Assembly: GCF_002831645.1 (NCBI RefSeq)
Contig: NZ_CP025117.1
Location: 3,053,001 to 3,117,000, forward strand
DNA: 64,000 nucleotides
From: Olleya sp. Bg11-27
GTDB taxonomy: Bacteria > Bacteroidota > Bacteroidia > Flavobacteriales > Flavobacteriaceae
Reading direction: 5' to 3'
The translations under genes were made by a program, and so were the position numbers. Positions 43,358 through 50,180 of the stretch are shown piece by piece. Below the pieces are notes generated by a model that was given only the letters and a program-made list of their open reading frames with translations, did not search any database and was not told where the DNA came from. Positions within the stretch are counted from its first letter, which is position 1; the number at the start of each line of letters is the position of its first letter.

Positions 43358-43495
43358 TGCCAGCAGGTAACAATGTATATAAAAAATAGGCGAAACATCA
43401 GTAAAATCAAGGCTTTTGGCTCGTATCAAGCTTTGTGTTTAACCGAAAGTTTCGTGCTTCTAAATCGCCTACGTTTCATATACTAAACGTTGGCA
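43358..43495 (+). repeat. attC-like site (class D) after cassette 15
   Basis: TGCCAGCAGGTAAC (43358-43371) complements GTTACCTGCAAGCA (40050). Arms ATGTATATAAAAAATAGGCG and CGCCTACGTTTCATATAC; core GTTGGCA at 43489-43495. Confidence 0.75.
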
Positions 43496-43542
43496 GCAAT
43501 AGTCAAAAAATTCCGTAATCATTTGAACACACAGTTATAATT

Positions 43543-44490
43543 ATGAAAAACATTCTCTTTATACTAACTATTCTTCTTATTCCAATTGGAATTTTACTCA
43601 GAGTATATGACATAGTTGGTGGAAATATTCTGTTGACTCTAGGCTTTCTAGGATTATTAATTTTTTATATAAAAAAGGCAATCAGTGGATTTCAAAATAA
43701 AGTTTCGAAAAAAATTATTGTCCTAAACATCTTATTAGTATTAATGTCTTTTTGCTTATTTACAAAGTATCTCTATCATATTTTCGGAGATTATCCAACA
43801 TTAATCATTCTTCCAATTTTCATAATTTCTGCTCTAGTTTATCTAATTACCGAAAGAGAAAAGCAAACAAAATTAACAATAGTAACATTACTATATTTGA
43901 TATTGTCAATTCCTCTATTCGGCTTTGAATTTAATGAATCACCAAGACATTATATTCCTCAATCTTGGTATGATAGATATGGCGAACCTAAAAGTTACGT
44001 TAAATCAATACCTTTCGAATTTGAACTTCCAGAAACTAAAGAACTTAATGACAAAGGAATCAGCTTAAAAAACCAACAACTCTATTCTGACGCAATAAAA
44101 GTATATGAAAAAGGGAGAAAACTAGAGCCTAAAAATCTAAGCTTACTTTTTGAGTTATCAGAAGCACATGCAAAAATAAACGAATTAGAAACTGCAATTA
44201 CTTTACTAGATACTGCAATAAGTATTAATCCAAATTACCCTGAATTTTACAACAACAGAGGTTTACTCTATTATAAAATTAGAAAAGATAATGAGGCAAT
44301 AGAGGATTTTGAACTAGGTATAAAATTAGATTCTACTCAATCTTCATTTTACGCAAATTTGGCAATGGTTTATTATTATCAAGATTCATTTGAAATTGCT
44401 TGTTCGAAAATTAAAAAAGCAGAATCACTAGGTTTAGAAATAACCGATTTCAAACTACTTAGAGAAATAAAGGAAGAACATTGTGAATAA
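43543..44490 (+). CDS. Membrane protein with TPR domain (cassette 16)
   Basis: A 315-aa protein with about five N-terminal membrane helices (residues 1-130) and a C-terminal domain of three to four TPRs (NDKGISLKNQQLYSDAIKVYEKGRKLEP, ELETAITLLDTAISINPNYPEFYNNRGLLYYK, NEAIEDFELGIKLDS). The TPRs are presumably extracytoplasmic or cytoplasmic protein-binding modules; orientation cannot be judged. ATG lies 54 bp after the core, a longer leader than most. It is the last gene of the array; the site after it is incomplete. Function unknown. Confidence 0.65.
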   Translation: MKNILFILTILLIPIGILLRVYDIVGGNILLTLGFLGLLIFYIKKAISGFQNKVSKKIIVLNILLVLMSFCLFTKYLYHIFGDYPTLIILPIFIISALVYLITEREKQTKLTIVTLLYLILSIPLFGFEFNESPRHYIPQSWYDRYGEPKSYVKSIPFEFELPETKELNDKGISLKNQQLYSDAIKVYEKGRKLEPKNLSLLFELSEAHAKINELETAITLLDTAISINPNYPEFYNNRGLLYYKIRKDNEAIEDFELGIKLDSTQSSFYANLAMVYYYQDSFEIACSKIKKAESLGLEITDFKLLREIKEEHCE

Positions 44491-44500
44491 AACTACGGCT

Positions 44501-44660
44501 GGCTAACAATGTTTATAGTTAATACGGGATTTGGTGATTAAACAAATGTCTATAACTATTTATTAAGTCCGCCAAATCTTTTGATTCGGCTTTAGTACAA
44601 AAGAAGATAAAATAAAAAGATTTAGCTAAAACGAAAAGCTACCTTACTTTTTATAGCATA
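44501..44660 (+). repeat. Terminal attC-like site (class C), degenerate at right end
   Basis: GGCTAAC (44501-44507) only partly complements the cassette 16 start GTTGGCAGC. The body matches the site at 39858 (TAATACGGG, GTCCGCCAAATCTTTTGATT), but the right arm is changed and no clear GTT core is left; chromosome genes follow. This looks like the far end of the array. Confidence 0.6.
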
Positions 44661-44683
44661 ACCGCTAACCAAATTCAAAACAA

Positions 44684-44716
44684 CAAAAAAAGCTACCAAA
44701 ACGGTAGCTTTTTTTA
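44684..44716. terminator. Intrinsic terminator at array end / after oxidoreductase gene
   Basis: AAAAAAAGCTACC/GGTAGCTTTTTTT around AAAAC; could stop transcription of the array (+) and of the minus-strand oxidoreductase. Confidence 0.82.
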
Positions 44717-44751
44717 TTCATCAGCAATCTTAAAATTAAGAGTTACTCACC

Positions 44752-45387
44752 TTACTTATTTAATGTACTTAAAGCATCACCAATTAAGGTATCTCCTTTT
44801 ATTATTTCGAAAGTGGCATTATTTGCAACATCGTCATTTAAAGAGCTTACTAAAGTTTGAGCCACATCATTACGACTAATCTCTCCGCTTTTATTTAACT
44901 TAGTGTCTAACTGTATTGTATTAGTTAATTCGCCATTAGTTAAAGCGCCTGGTCTAACAATACTATAGTTTAGTCCACTTGACTTTAAATACGCGTCTGC
45001 ATTATGTTTTGCTTTTAAATACGCCTGCAACTGCTCTGCTTGTTCTGGATGGTCTGCTCCCATCGAGCTTAACATGACAAACTTTTTAACCTTATTTTTA
45101 TTGGACGCATCTATCAATCGCTTTGCCCCTTCTTGATCTACTTCTACTACTTTTTTCCCTCCGGATCCTGCAGCAAAAATAACCTTATCTATCGTGTTAT
45201 TAAAAGCTTCAGAAACGTCTTGCTCTAAATCGGCTAAAACAGTGTCAATATTTTTGGCTTTAAAATAAGCGACTTGCGCTTCTTTTCTAACCATTGCAAT
45301 TGGGTTAAAATATTGAGATTCGTTTAAAAGAGTTACTATTTTTTTTCCTGTGGTACCGTTGGCACCTGCTACTAATATATTTTCCAT
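44752..45387 (-). CDS. NAD(P)-binding oxidoreductase (atypical SDR, NmrA/YwnB-like)
   Basis: A 211-aa protein beginning ENILVAGANGTTGKKIV, the GxxGxxG dinucleotide-binding motif of atypical short-chain dehydrogenases. KVIFAAGSGG and KKFVMLSSMGADHPE mark the following strands; there is no YxxxK active-site pair in the canonical place, as in NmrA-like sensors. YSIVRPGALTNGEL is the conserved region after it. It may be a redox sensor or a flavin/quinone reductase-like enzyme. It is the first core gene to the right of the cassette array, transcribed toward it. Confidence 0.82.
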   Translation of the reverse strand: MENILVAGANGTTGKKIVTLLNESQYFNPIAMVRKEAQVAYFKAKNIDTVLADLEQDVSEAFNNTIDKVIFAAGSGGKKVVEVDQEGAKRLIDASNKNKVKKFVMLSSMGADHPEQAEQLQAYLKAKHNADAYLKSSGLNYSIVRPGALTNGELTNTIQLDTKLNKSGEISRNDVAQTLVSSLNDDVANNATFEIIKGDTLIGDALSTLNK

Positions 45388-45596
45388 ACTTCAAGTTACC
45401 ACTACAACCTCTGGTTTCCAAAAAAACGCACACGGTTTAACGCTTGTTTAGTATAATACCCCCTGTAATGGCTTGATTTACTAATTTTTTTAACAATTGA
45501 AACTAGTTTTTGTAATTAATAACAGGATCCTACTTTTTTTGAGTTTTTAAACAGTGTGCTGCGCTAATAAAATTTTACGGCTTAGTATTGACTTCT

Positions 45597-45665
45597 TAAA
45601 AGCAACTTAATAATTTTCAATACTTTTGTGGTACAGTACTTACTAATTTCCGCTTGACGGTAAAA
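45597..45665 (+). promoter_or_regulatory. Promoter and conserved leader before YARHG-domain gene
   Basis: The stretch AAAAGCAACTTAATA--TTTTCAATACTTTTG includes a -7-like TACTTTTG (45621-45628). It is followed by TTTCCGCTTGACGGTAAAA (45647-45665), 10 bp before the ATG. Both blocks recur in the same order before gcvT (46922-46990), so they are a shared promoter plus 5' leader; the CCG-CTTGA-CGG part can form a small hairpin. Confidence 0.6.
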
Positions 45666-45675
45666 ACAACTTAAA

Positions 45676-46809
45676 ATGAATATTAAAACCACACTACTTA
45701 TTATATTAATTTCATTTTCTAGCTTTGCGAATGACGGGGCGTACTACGCTTCTGGAAATCAATTAATCCCTATTACCGAAACAGAAATTTGTATTACTAA
45801 AGAGATTTTAACGCTTATCCGAAAAACAGAAAATGACGGAAGCTACGTCTATGTTACTGTGGACTACACGTTTTTTAATCCAGGTCAGGAGAAAACAATT
45901 TTAGTCGGTTTTGAAGCGCCCTCACCTAGTGGAGATGTTAATGGGTATCCTAAAAATGGGGCACATCCTTATATTTCAAAGTTTGATGTGTTGATGAATA
46001 ATGGACTAATCCCTTTTAAAACCGCGATAGTTAATACCGAAAATTATTATATTAATAATACTATAGATTCTAAAACGGAAGACGATGTGATTGGGGAAGA
46101 ATTTAATACTAATGTACCCGATTTTTACTATGTCTACCATTTTGAAGCTAAATTTAAACCTGGTATTAATAGCATTAAACATACCTACCGCTTTAACATG
46201 TCAGGCTCCGTCATGGAAAAATACAGTTTTGATTATATCCTAACGGCTGCTAATAGATGGGGAAATAACCAAATTGATGATTTTACATTACACATTGACA
46301 TGGGAACGAATCAAAACTTTAACTTACCAAACACTTTTTTTAACGACAAAAAAGAATGGACCATAGCGGATGGAAGAAGTCTAGATTATACAAATACCTA
46401 TAACACTAATACAGCCACAAAATTTATAACGTATACGGGTGGTATAACCTTTAAAAAGACCAATTTTAAACCAAAAGACGAACTGTACCTCTACGCTCCT
46501 GCTACGTACATGAAAGAAAACTATACGTCCTTTGATTATAAGCTTCATAACTTACCAGAAGCGATTAGCCTGGACGATGACGAGCAGGCAACTTGTACAA
46601 CCTCTGTAGACCAAAACTCTTTTAAAATACTCCGTAACCTTCCTTTTGCCCTTAATGGTTATGTATTTAAGACTGCAATAATTCAGGAGTTTTATCTGTC
46701 TCAAAATTGGTATAAACCTAATCCTGACTATCAGGCCAAAATAGAAACATTAAGCGACACCCAAACAGAATGGTTGGCACTAGTAAAATCCAATAAATGG
46801 GAAAATTAA
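45676..46809 (+). CDS. Secreted protein with C-terminal YARHG-like domain
   Basis: A 377-aa exported protein (signal TLLIILISFSSFA). The central ~250 residues are beta-rich with YTFFNPGQEKTILVGFEAPSPSGD and a DMGTNQNF-type region, like DUF4424-type domains. The C-terminus (FKILRNLPFALNGYVFKTAIIQEFYLSQNWYKPNPDY) follows the YARHG pattern LRN-x-x-x-A-x-x-G-x-x-F-x-x-x-x-x-x-x-F-x-x-x-x-WY, a domain of likely cell-wall or surface role. The leader is shared with gcvT, an unexpected pairing. Confidence 0.7.
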   Translation: MNIKTTLLIILISFSSFANDGAYYASGNQLIPITETEICITKEILTLIRKTENDGSYVYVTVDYTFFNPGQEKTILVGFEAPSPSGDVNGYPKNGAHPYISKFDVLMNNGLIPFKTAIVNTENYYINNTIDSKTEDDVIGEEFNTNVPDFYYVYHFEAKFKPGINSIKHTYRFNMSGSVMEKYSFDYILTAANRWGNNQIDDFTLHIDMGTNQNFNLPNTFFNDKKEWTIADGRSLDYTNTYNTNTATKFITYTGGITFKKTNFKPKDELYLYAPATYMKENYTSFDYKLHNLPEAISLDDDEQATCTTSVDQNSFKILRNLPFALNGYVFKTAIIQEFYLSQNWYKPNPDYQAKIETLSDTQTEWLALVKSNKWEN

Positions 46810-46921
46810 GTCGGTTTGATTTATAACAATAGGCTTTCATTTTAAAATCCTTTTATAAAACCATCTGTTTGGGTGTAATAGTTAAGTCTCTCAAACTTTA
46901 ACTTGATATTATTTCCAATCC

Positions 46922-46990
46922 TAAAAGCAACTCAATATTTTTTCAATACTTTTGTTTGACAATTTTAAACCTTTCCGCTTGACGGTAAAA
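46922..46990 (+). promoter_or_regulatory. Promoter and conserved leader before gcvT
   Basis: AAAAGCAACTCAATA--TTTTTTCAATACTTTTG carries the -7-like TACTTTTG (46947-46954), followed by TTTCCGCTTGACGGTAAAA (46972-46990), 16 bp before the ATG. It is a near-copy of the region before the gene at 45676. No glycine riboswitch is seen. Confidence 0.6.
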
Positions 46991-47006
46991 CAAAAATATA
47001 TTCCAA

Positions 47007-48077
47007 ATGAAAAATACAGCTTTAACAGCAACTCACGAAGCACTTAGTGCAAAAATGGTTCCTTTTGCAGGTTACAATATGCCTGTCCAATATGATGGTG
47101 TAAATATCGAACATGAAGCCGTTAGAAAAGATTGCGGTGTGTTTGACGTGTCACACATGGGTGAATTTTTAATCTCAGGTCCTAATGCCTTAGCTTTAAT
47201 ACAAAGTGTAAGTAGTAATGACGCGACTAAATTAACCATTGGTAAAGCACAATATTCTTGTTTACCAAATGATGATGGTGGTATTGTTGACGATTTAATT
47301 ATCTACAAACTAAAGGAAGAACAATACTTATTAGTTGTTAATGCTAGTAATATTGAAAAGGATTGGAACTGGATTAGCTCTAAAAATACGGTAGATGCTG
47401 AGATGCGTGATTTATCTTCAGACTACTCGTTATTAGCCATTCAAGGACCAAATGCAGTCGCAAAAATGCAAGCTTTAACCAGTCATGACTTAGCAGCTAT
47501 TAAATTTTACAATTTTGAAGTTGGTGATTTTGCAGGAATAGATAATGTTATAATCTCTGCTACTGGTTATACTGGAAGTGGTGGTTTTGAAATCTATTGC
47601 AAGAATGACGAAGTAAAACAAATTTGGGATAAAGTAACAGAAGCTGGTGCAAAGCCAATTGGTTTAGCTGCACGTGATACGTTACGTTTAGAAATGGGAT
47701 ATTGCCTTTACGGAAATGATATTGACGATACGACCTCTCCTATTGAAGCTGGTTTAGGTTGGGTTACAAAGTTTAATAAAACATTTACTAATAGTGCTGC
47801 TCTAGAAGATCAAAAACGTCGTGGTGTTGATCGTAAATTAGTTGCTTTTGAGCTTGACGAACGTGGTATACCAAGACATGGTTACGATATTGTTGATGGG
47901 CAAGGTAAAAAAATTGGTGTGGTTACTTCTGGTACAATGTCTCCAATGTTAAATAAAGGGATTGGTTTAGGTTATGTTCCAACCGTTTTTACTGATGTCA
48001 ATAGTAAAATTAATATTCAGATTCGTAAAAATGCAGTGCCTGCAACTGTTGTAAAACTTCCGTTTTACAAGGCATAA
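47007..48077 (+). CDS. gcvT: Glycine cleavage system T protein (aminomethyltransferase)
   Basis: A 356-aa folate-dependent aminomethyltransferase. Family motifs are [11 protein letters not shown] near the start, [15 protein letters not shown] (about 43-57), [16 protein letters not shown] with the catalytic-type region, and [20 protein letters not shown] near residues 222-243, then the [17 protein letters not shown] end. It transfers the aminomethyl carbon from H protein to tetrahydrofolate. The H and P genes are not in the window. glsA follows 6 bp downstream, suggesting co-transcription of genes for glycine and glutamine catabolism. Confidence 0.95.
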   Translation: MKNTALTATHEALSAKMVPFAGYNMPVQYDGVNIEHEAVRKDCGVFDVSHMGEFLISGPNALALIQSVSSNDATKLTIGKAQYSCLPNDDGGIVDDLIIYKLKEEQYLLVVNASNIEKDWNWISSKNTVDAEMRDLSSDYSLLAIQGPNAVAKMQALTSHDLAAIKFYNFEVGDFAGIDNVIISATGYTGSGGFEIYCKNDEVKQIWDKVTEAGAKPIGLAARDTLRLEMGYCLYGNDIDDTTSPIEAGLGWVTKFNKTFTNSAALEDQKRRGVDRKLVAFELDERGIPRHGYDIVDGQGKKIGVVTSGTMSPMLNKGIGLGYVPTVFTDVNSKINIQIRKNAVPATVVKLPFYKA

Positions 48078-48083
48078 CAGCTT

Positions 48084-48998
48084 ATGTTAGATTTTAATAC
48101 AATTATAAACAACATCCATAATAACTTAAAAAAAAACGTTGTTAAGGGTGTTGTTGCTTCTTATATTCCGGAACTCTCCAAGCAAGATGTTAATTCGTTT
48201 GGCATTTTTATGCAACACATGGATGGGCGTACATTTCAAGCAGGTGATGCTGAAGTGCCTTTTTCTATTCAAAGTATTTCCAAGGTATTATCCTTATCCA
48301 AAGCCATCGCTTTTGAAGATAATAATTTATGGACACGTGTAGATGTAGAGCCTTCCGGTAATCCGTTTAACCATTTATCTTTACTAGAGCTAGAAAACGG
48401 TATACCAAGAAACCCTTTAATAAATGCTGGGGCTATTGTTGTTGCGGATATATTGTGTAGCAAATTTAAAAACCCAAAACAGGACTTTTTAGACTATGTT
48501 AGAGCCATTGCTAACGATAAAACTATTACTTATAATTACAAAGTTGCAGAGTCCGAACGGTTAACTGGTTATAATAATTTTGCTGCGGCTAACCTTTTAA
48601 AATCGTTTGACAATCTTAATAATGATGTCGAAGTGGTTTTAGATTTCTATTTTCATCAATGCGCTTTGGAGATGACCTGCGCTCAAATTGCTAAAACATT
48701 TTATGTCTTTGCAAACAGCGGAAAATGCATCAATAACATCCCACATATTACGGTTAGTCAAGCCAAACGTATTAATGCTATTATGCTAACCTGCGGTTTT
48801 TATGACGAATCTGGAGAGTTTGCTTTTGAAGTTGGCTTACCCGGTAAAAGTGGTGTTGGCGGTGGTATTGTAGCCTTATTACCTAACCATTTTGTAATTA
48901 CAACTTGGGCACCTGGTTTAAATGCTAAAGGGAACTCTTTATTAGGGATGCAAGCTTTAGAACAATTTACGACTCAAACCAATTTATCTGTTTTCTAA
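48084..48998 (+). CDS. glsA: Glutaminase A
   Basis: A 304-aa serine-dependent beta-lactamase-fold glutaminase. The catalytic Ser-x-x-Lys is in FSIQSISKVLSL (about residues 62-70), NAGAIVVADIL carries the conserved Asn, and GLPGKSGVGGGIVALLPN the C-terminal Lys-Ser-Gly substrate loop. It hydrolyses glutamine to glutamate and ammonia and is typical of the short bacterial GlsA. It is 6 bp downstream of gcvT, in an apparent operon that continues with the reductase, pterin dehydratase and protease genes. Confidence 0.93.
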   Translation: MLDFNTIINNIHNNLKKNVVKGVVASYIPELSKQDVNSFGIFMQHMDGRTFQAGDAEVPFSIQSISKVLSLSKAIAFEDNNLWTRVDVEPSGNPFNHLSLLELENGIPRNPLINAGAIVVADILCSKFKNPKQDFLDYVRAIANDKTITYNYKVAESERLTGYNNFAAANLLKSFDNLNNDVEVVLDFYFHQCALEMTCAQIAKTFYVFANSGKCINNIPHITVSQAKRINAIMLTCGFYDESGEFAFEVGLPGKSGVGGGIVALLPNHFVITTWAPGLNAKGNSLLGMQALEQFTTQTNLSVF

Positions 48999-49014
48999 AC
49001 GTTACCGTATAACA

Positions 49015-49845
49015 ATGAAAGAGGCAAATAACAAACATCGTATACTTATACTTGGTGCTAGTGGTTTTTTGGGGCAAGCCATCTACAAAGAATTATGTGG
49101 TTACTTTCAAACCTTCGGAACCTATTGTACAGATAATTATGGTTTTGAAAAAAATCAGCATTACTTTCAATACAATATAGAAGAGGATGATATTTTTGAA
49201 ATCCTAAACAGTGTAAAACCAACGATCATTATTTCGGCCATTAGAGGAAACTTCTCTGCTCAGGTTATTGCGCATCAACATATTGCAGAATACCTTTTGG
49301 CTAATAATAGTAAGTTGCTATTTTTATCTTCTGCCAATGTTTTTGATGCTTATAGTAAGTTTCCTAGTTATGAAACGGACAAAACATTAAGCCATAGTAT
49401 GTATGGTCATTTTAAGATTAAAATAGAAAACATGCTATTGCGTTTGCCTAAACATCAGGCAACCATCATTAGATTACCCATGGTTTTTGGTGCACAATCG
49501 CCAAGAATACAAGAAATTAAGTTTTTTATAAAAGAGAAACAACCTATTGAAGTGTTTCCTAATTTAATAATGAATGTCACTACGGATACTAAGCTGACGC
49601 AACAACTTCATTATTTAATTAACAGAAACAAATCTGGTATTTTCCACCTGGGCAGCTCGGATTTAGTGCATCATGACGATTTTTTTAAAGACATCATGCT
49701 ATCACTTGGTGTGGCTAATCCTATGTTTAAACAAGTCTTTACAACTAATGATGATCGCTATTTAGCGGTATTATCTAAAGCAAACAAACTCCCAAAACAC
49801 TTGCAATTAGTAAGTCAAGATATTTTAACAGAATTAGAAGTATAA
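49015..49845 (+). CDS. RmlD-like NAD(P)-binding sugar-nucleotide reductase/epimerase
   Basis: A 276-aa extended-SDR protein: ILILGASGFLGQAIYKEL is the Rossmann glycine motif, LFLSSANVFDAYSKFPSYETDKTLSHSMYGHFKIKIENMLL places the SSxxVF-type strand and the YGxxK catalytic pair (Tyr in SMYGHFKIK), and IIRLPMVFGAQSPR is the following strand. The closest relatives are RmlD-like dTDP-4-dehydrorhamnose reductases, but no rhamnose genes are near, so substrate is uncertain. It lies 16 bp after glsA and 24 bp before the pterin dehydratase. Confidence 0.8.
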   Translation: MKEANNKHRILILGASGFLGQAIYKELCGYFQTFGTYCTDNYGFEKNQHYFQYNIEEDDIFEILNSVKPTIIISAIRGNFSAQVIAHQHIAEYLLANNSKLLFLSSANVFDAYSKFPSYETDKTLSHSMYGHFKIKIENMLLRLPKHQATIIRLPMVFGAQSPRIQEIKFFIKEKQPIEVFPNLIMNVTTDTKLTQQLHYLINRNKSGIFHLGSSDLVHHDDFFKDIMLSLGVANPMFKQVFTTNDDRYLAVLSKANKLPKHLQLVSQDILTELEV

Positions 49846-49869
49846 ATTCCTTATTTTTAAATAAAAATT

Positions 49870-50163
49870 ATGAGCACACTTACCCCATTAGAAATTGAAC
49901 AGCGCTTATTAAGACTTCCAGAATGGGAGTATTTTGATAATGCAATACAAGCCGAATTTGAATTCGAAAATTTTAAAGATTGTTTTAGCGCCATGAGCAG
50001 AATTGCTTTTGAATGTGAAGCATTAAATCATCATCCAGAATGGACTAACGAATATAATGTGTTAAAAATAATACTAACAACACATGATGCAGGTGGCGTT
50101 ACTGATAAAGATTTTAAATTAGCCTTAGCAATAGAGCATATTGTGGAAGAGGAAGAAGATTAA
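49870..50163 (+). CDS. phhB: 4a-hydroxytetrahydrobiopterin dehydratase (pterin-4a-carbinolamine dehydratase)
   Basis: A 97-aa PCD/DCoH protein with the family signature EALNHHPEWTNEYNVLKIILTTHDAGGVTDKDFKLA, giving the catalytic His-His-Pro-Glu-Trp set. It dehydrates the 4a-hydroxy-tetrahydropterin formed by aromatic amino-acid hydroxylases so the cofactor can be recycled; a phenylalanine hydroxylase should exist elsewhere in the genome. Short gaps on both sides suggest an operon with the RmlD-like gene and the S41 protease. Confidence 0.92.
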   Translation: MSTLTPLEIEQRLLRLPEWEYFDNAIQAEFEFENFKDCFSAMSRIAFECEALNHHPEWTNEYNVLKIILTTHDAGGVTDKDFKLALAIEHIVEEEED

Positions 50164-50180
50164 ACTTTTAAATCCCCTAA

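Larger units (their letters stand above)
22533..44660 (+). mobile_element. Integron-like gene cassette array without integrase (CALIN-like)
   Basis: About 16 consecutive units start with a GTTRRRY-like core and end, just after the gene, with the reverse complement of their own first ~10 bases: GTTGGCAACA/TGTTGCCAAC (24829, 25463), GTTAGCATAC/GTATGCTAAC (26027, 26479), TAAGCACAAC for GTTGTGCTTA (29579, 30409), GTTGTAGCAC/GTGCTACAAC (31736, 32349), GTTGGCATTA/TAATGCCAAC (34124, 35000 and 36854, 37608), GTTGTACCCA/TGGGTACAAC (37740, 38665), GTTGTAGCCA/TGGCTACAAC (39063, 39858). Between units lie imperfect long palindromes. In integrons the cassette's first bases (TTRRRY) pair with the R'' box of its own attC, exactly this pattern. 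All payload genes are on the + strand. No tyrosine recombinase is in the window. Confidence 0.78.

Noticed and set aside
22333-44660. CRISPR array as explanation of the repeats
   Set aside because: Repeats are 120-390 bp, spaced 0.4-3.4 kb apart with genes between, and no cas genes are present.
22533-44660. Prophage, ICE or plasmid island
   Set aside because: No structural phage, conjugation, partition or tyrosine/serine integrase genes, and no tRNA or att duplication at the edges; the unit structure explains the region better.
22533-44660. MITE or REP-like dispersed repeats
   Set aside because: End matching is specific to each unit and always surrounds its genes; a dispersed element would carry the same ends everywhere.
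46861-47006. Glycine riboswitch before gcvT
   Set aside because: None of the paired glycine aptamer features is seen; the leader is short and shared with a non-glycine gene.
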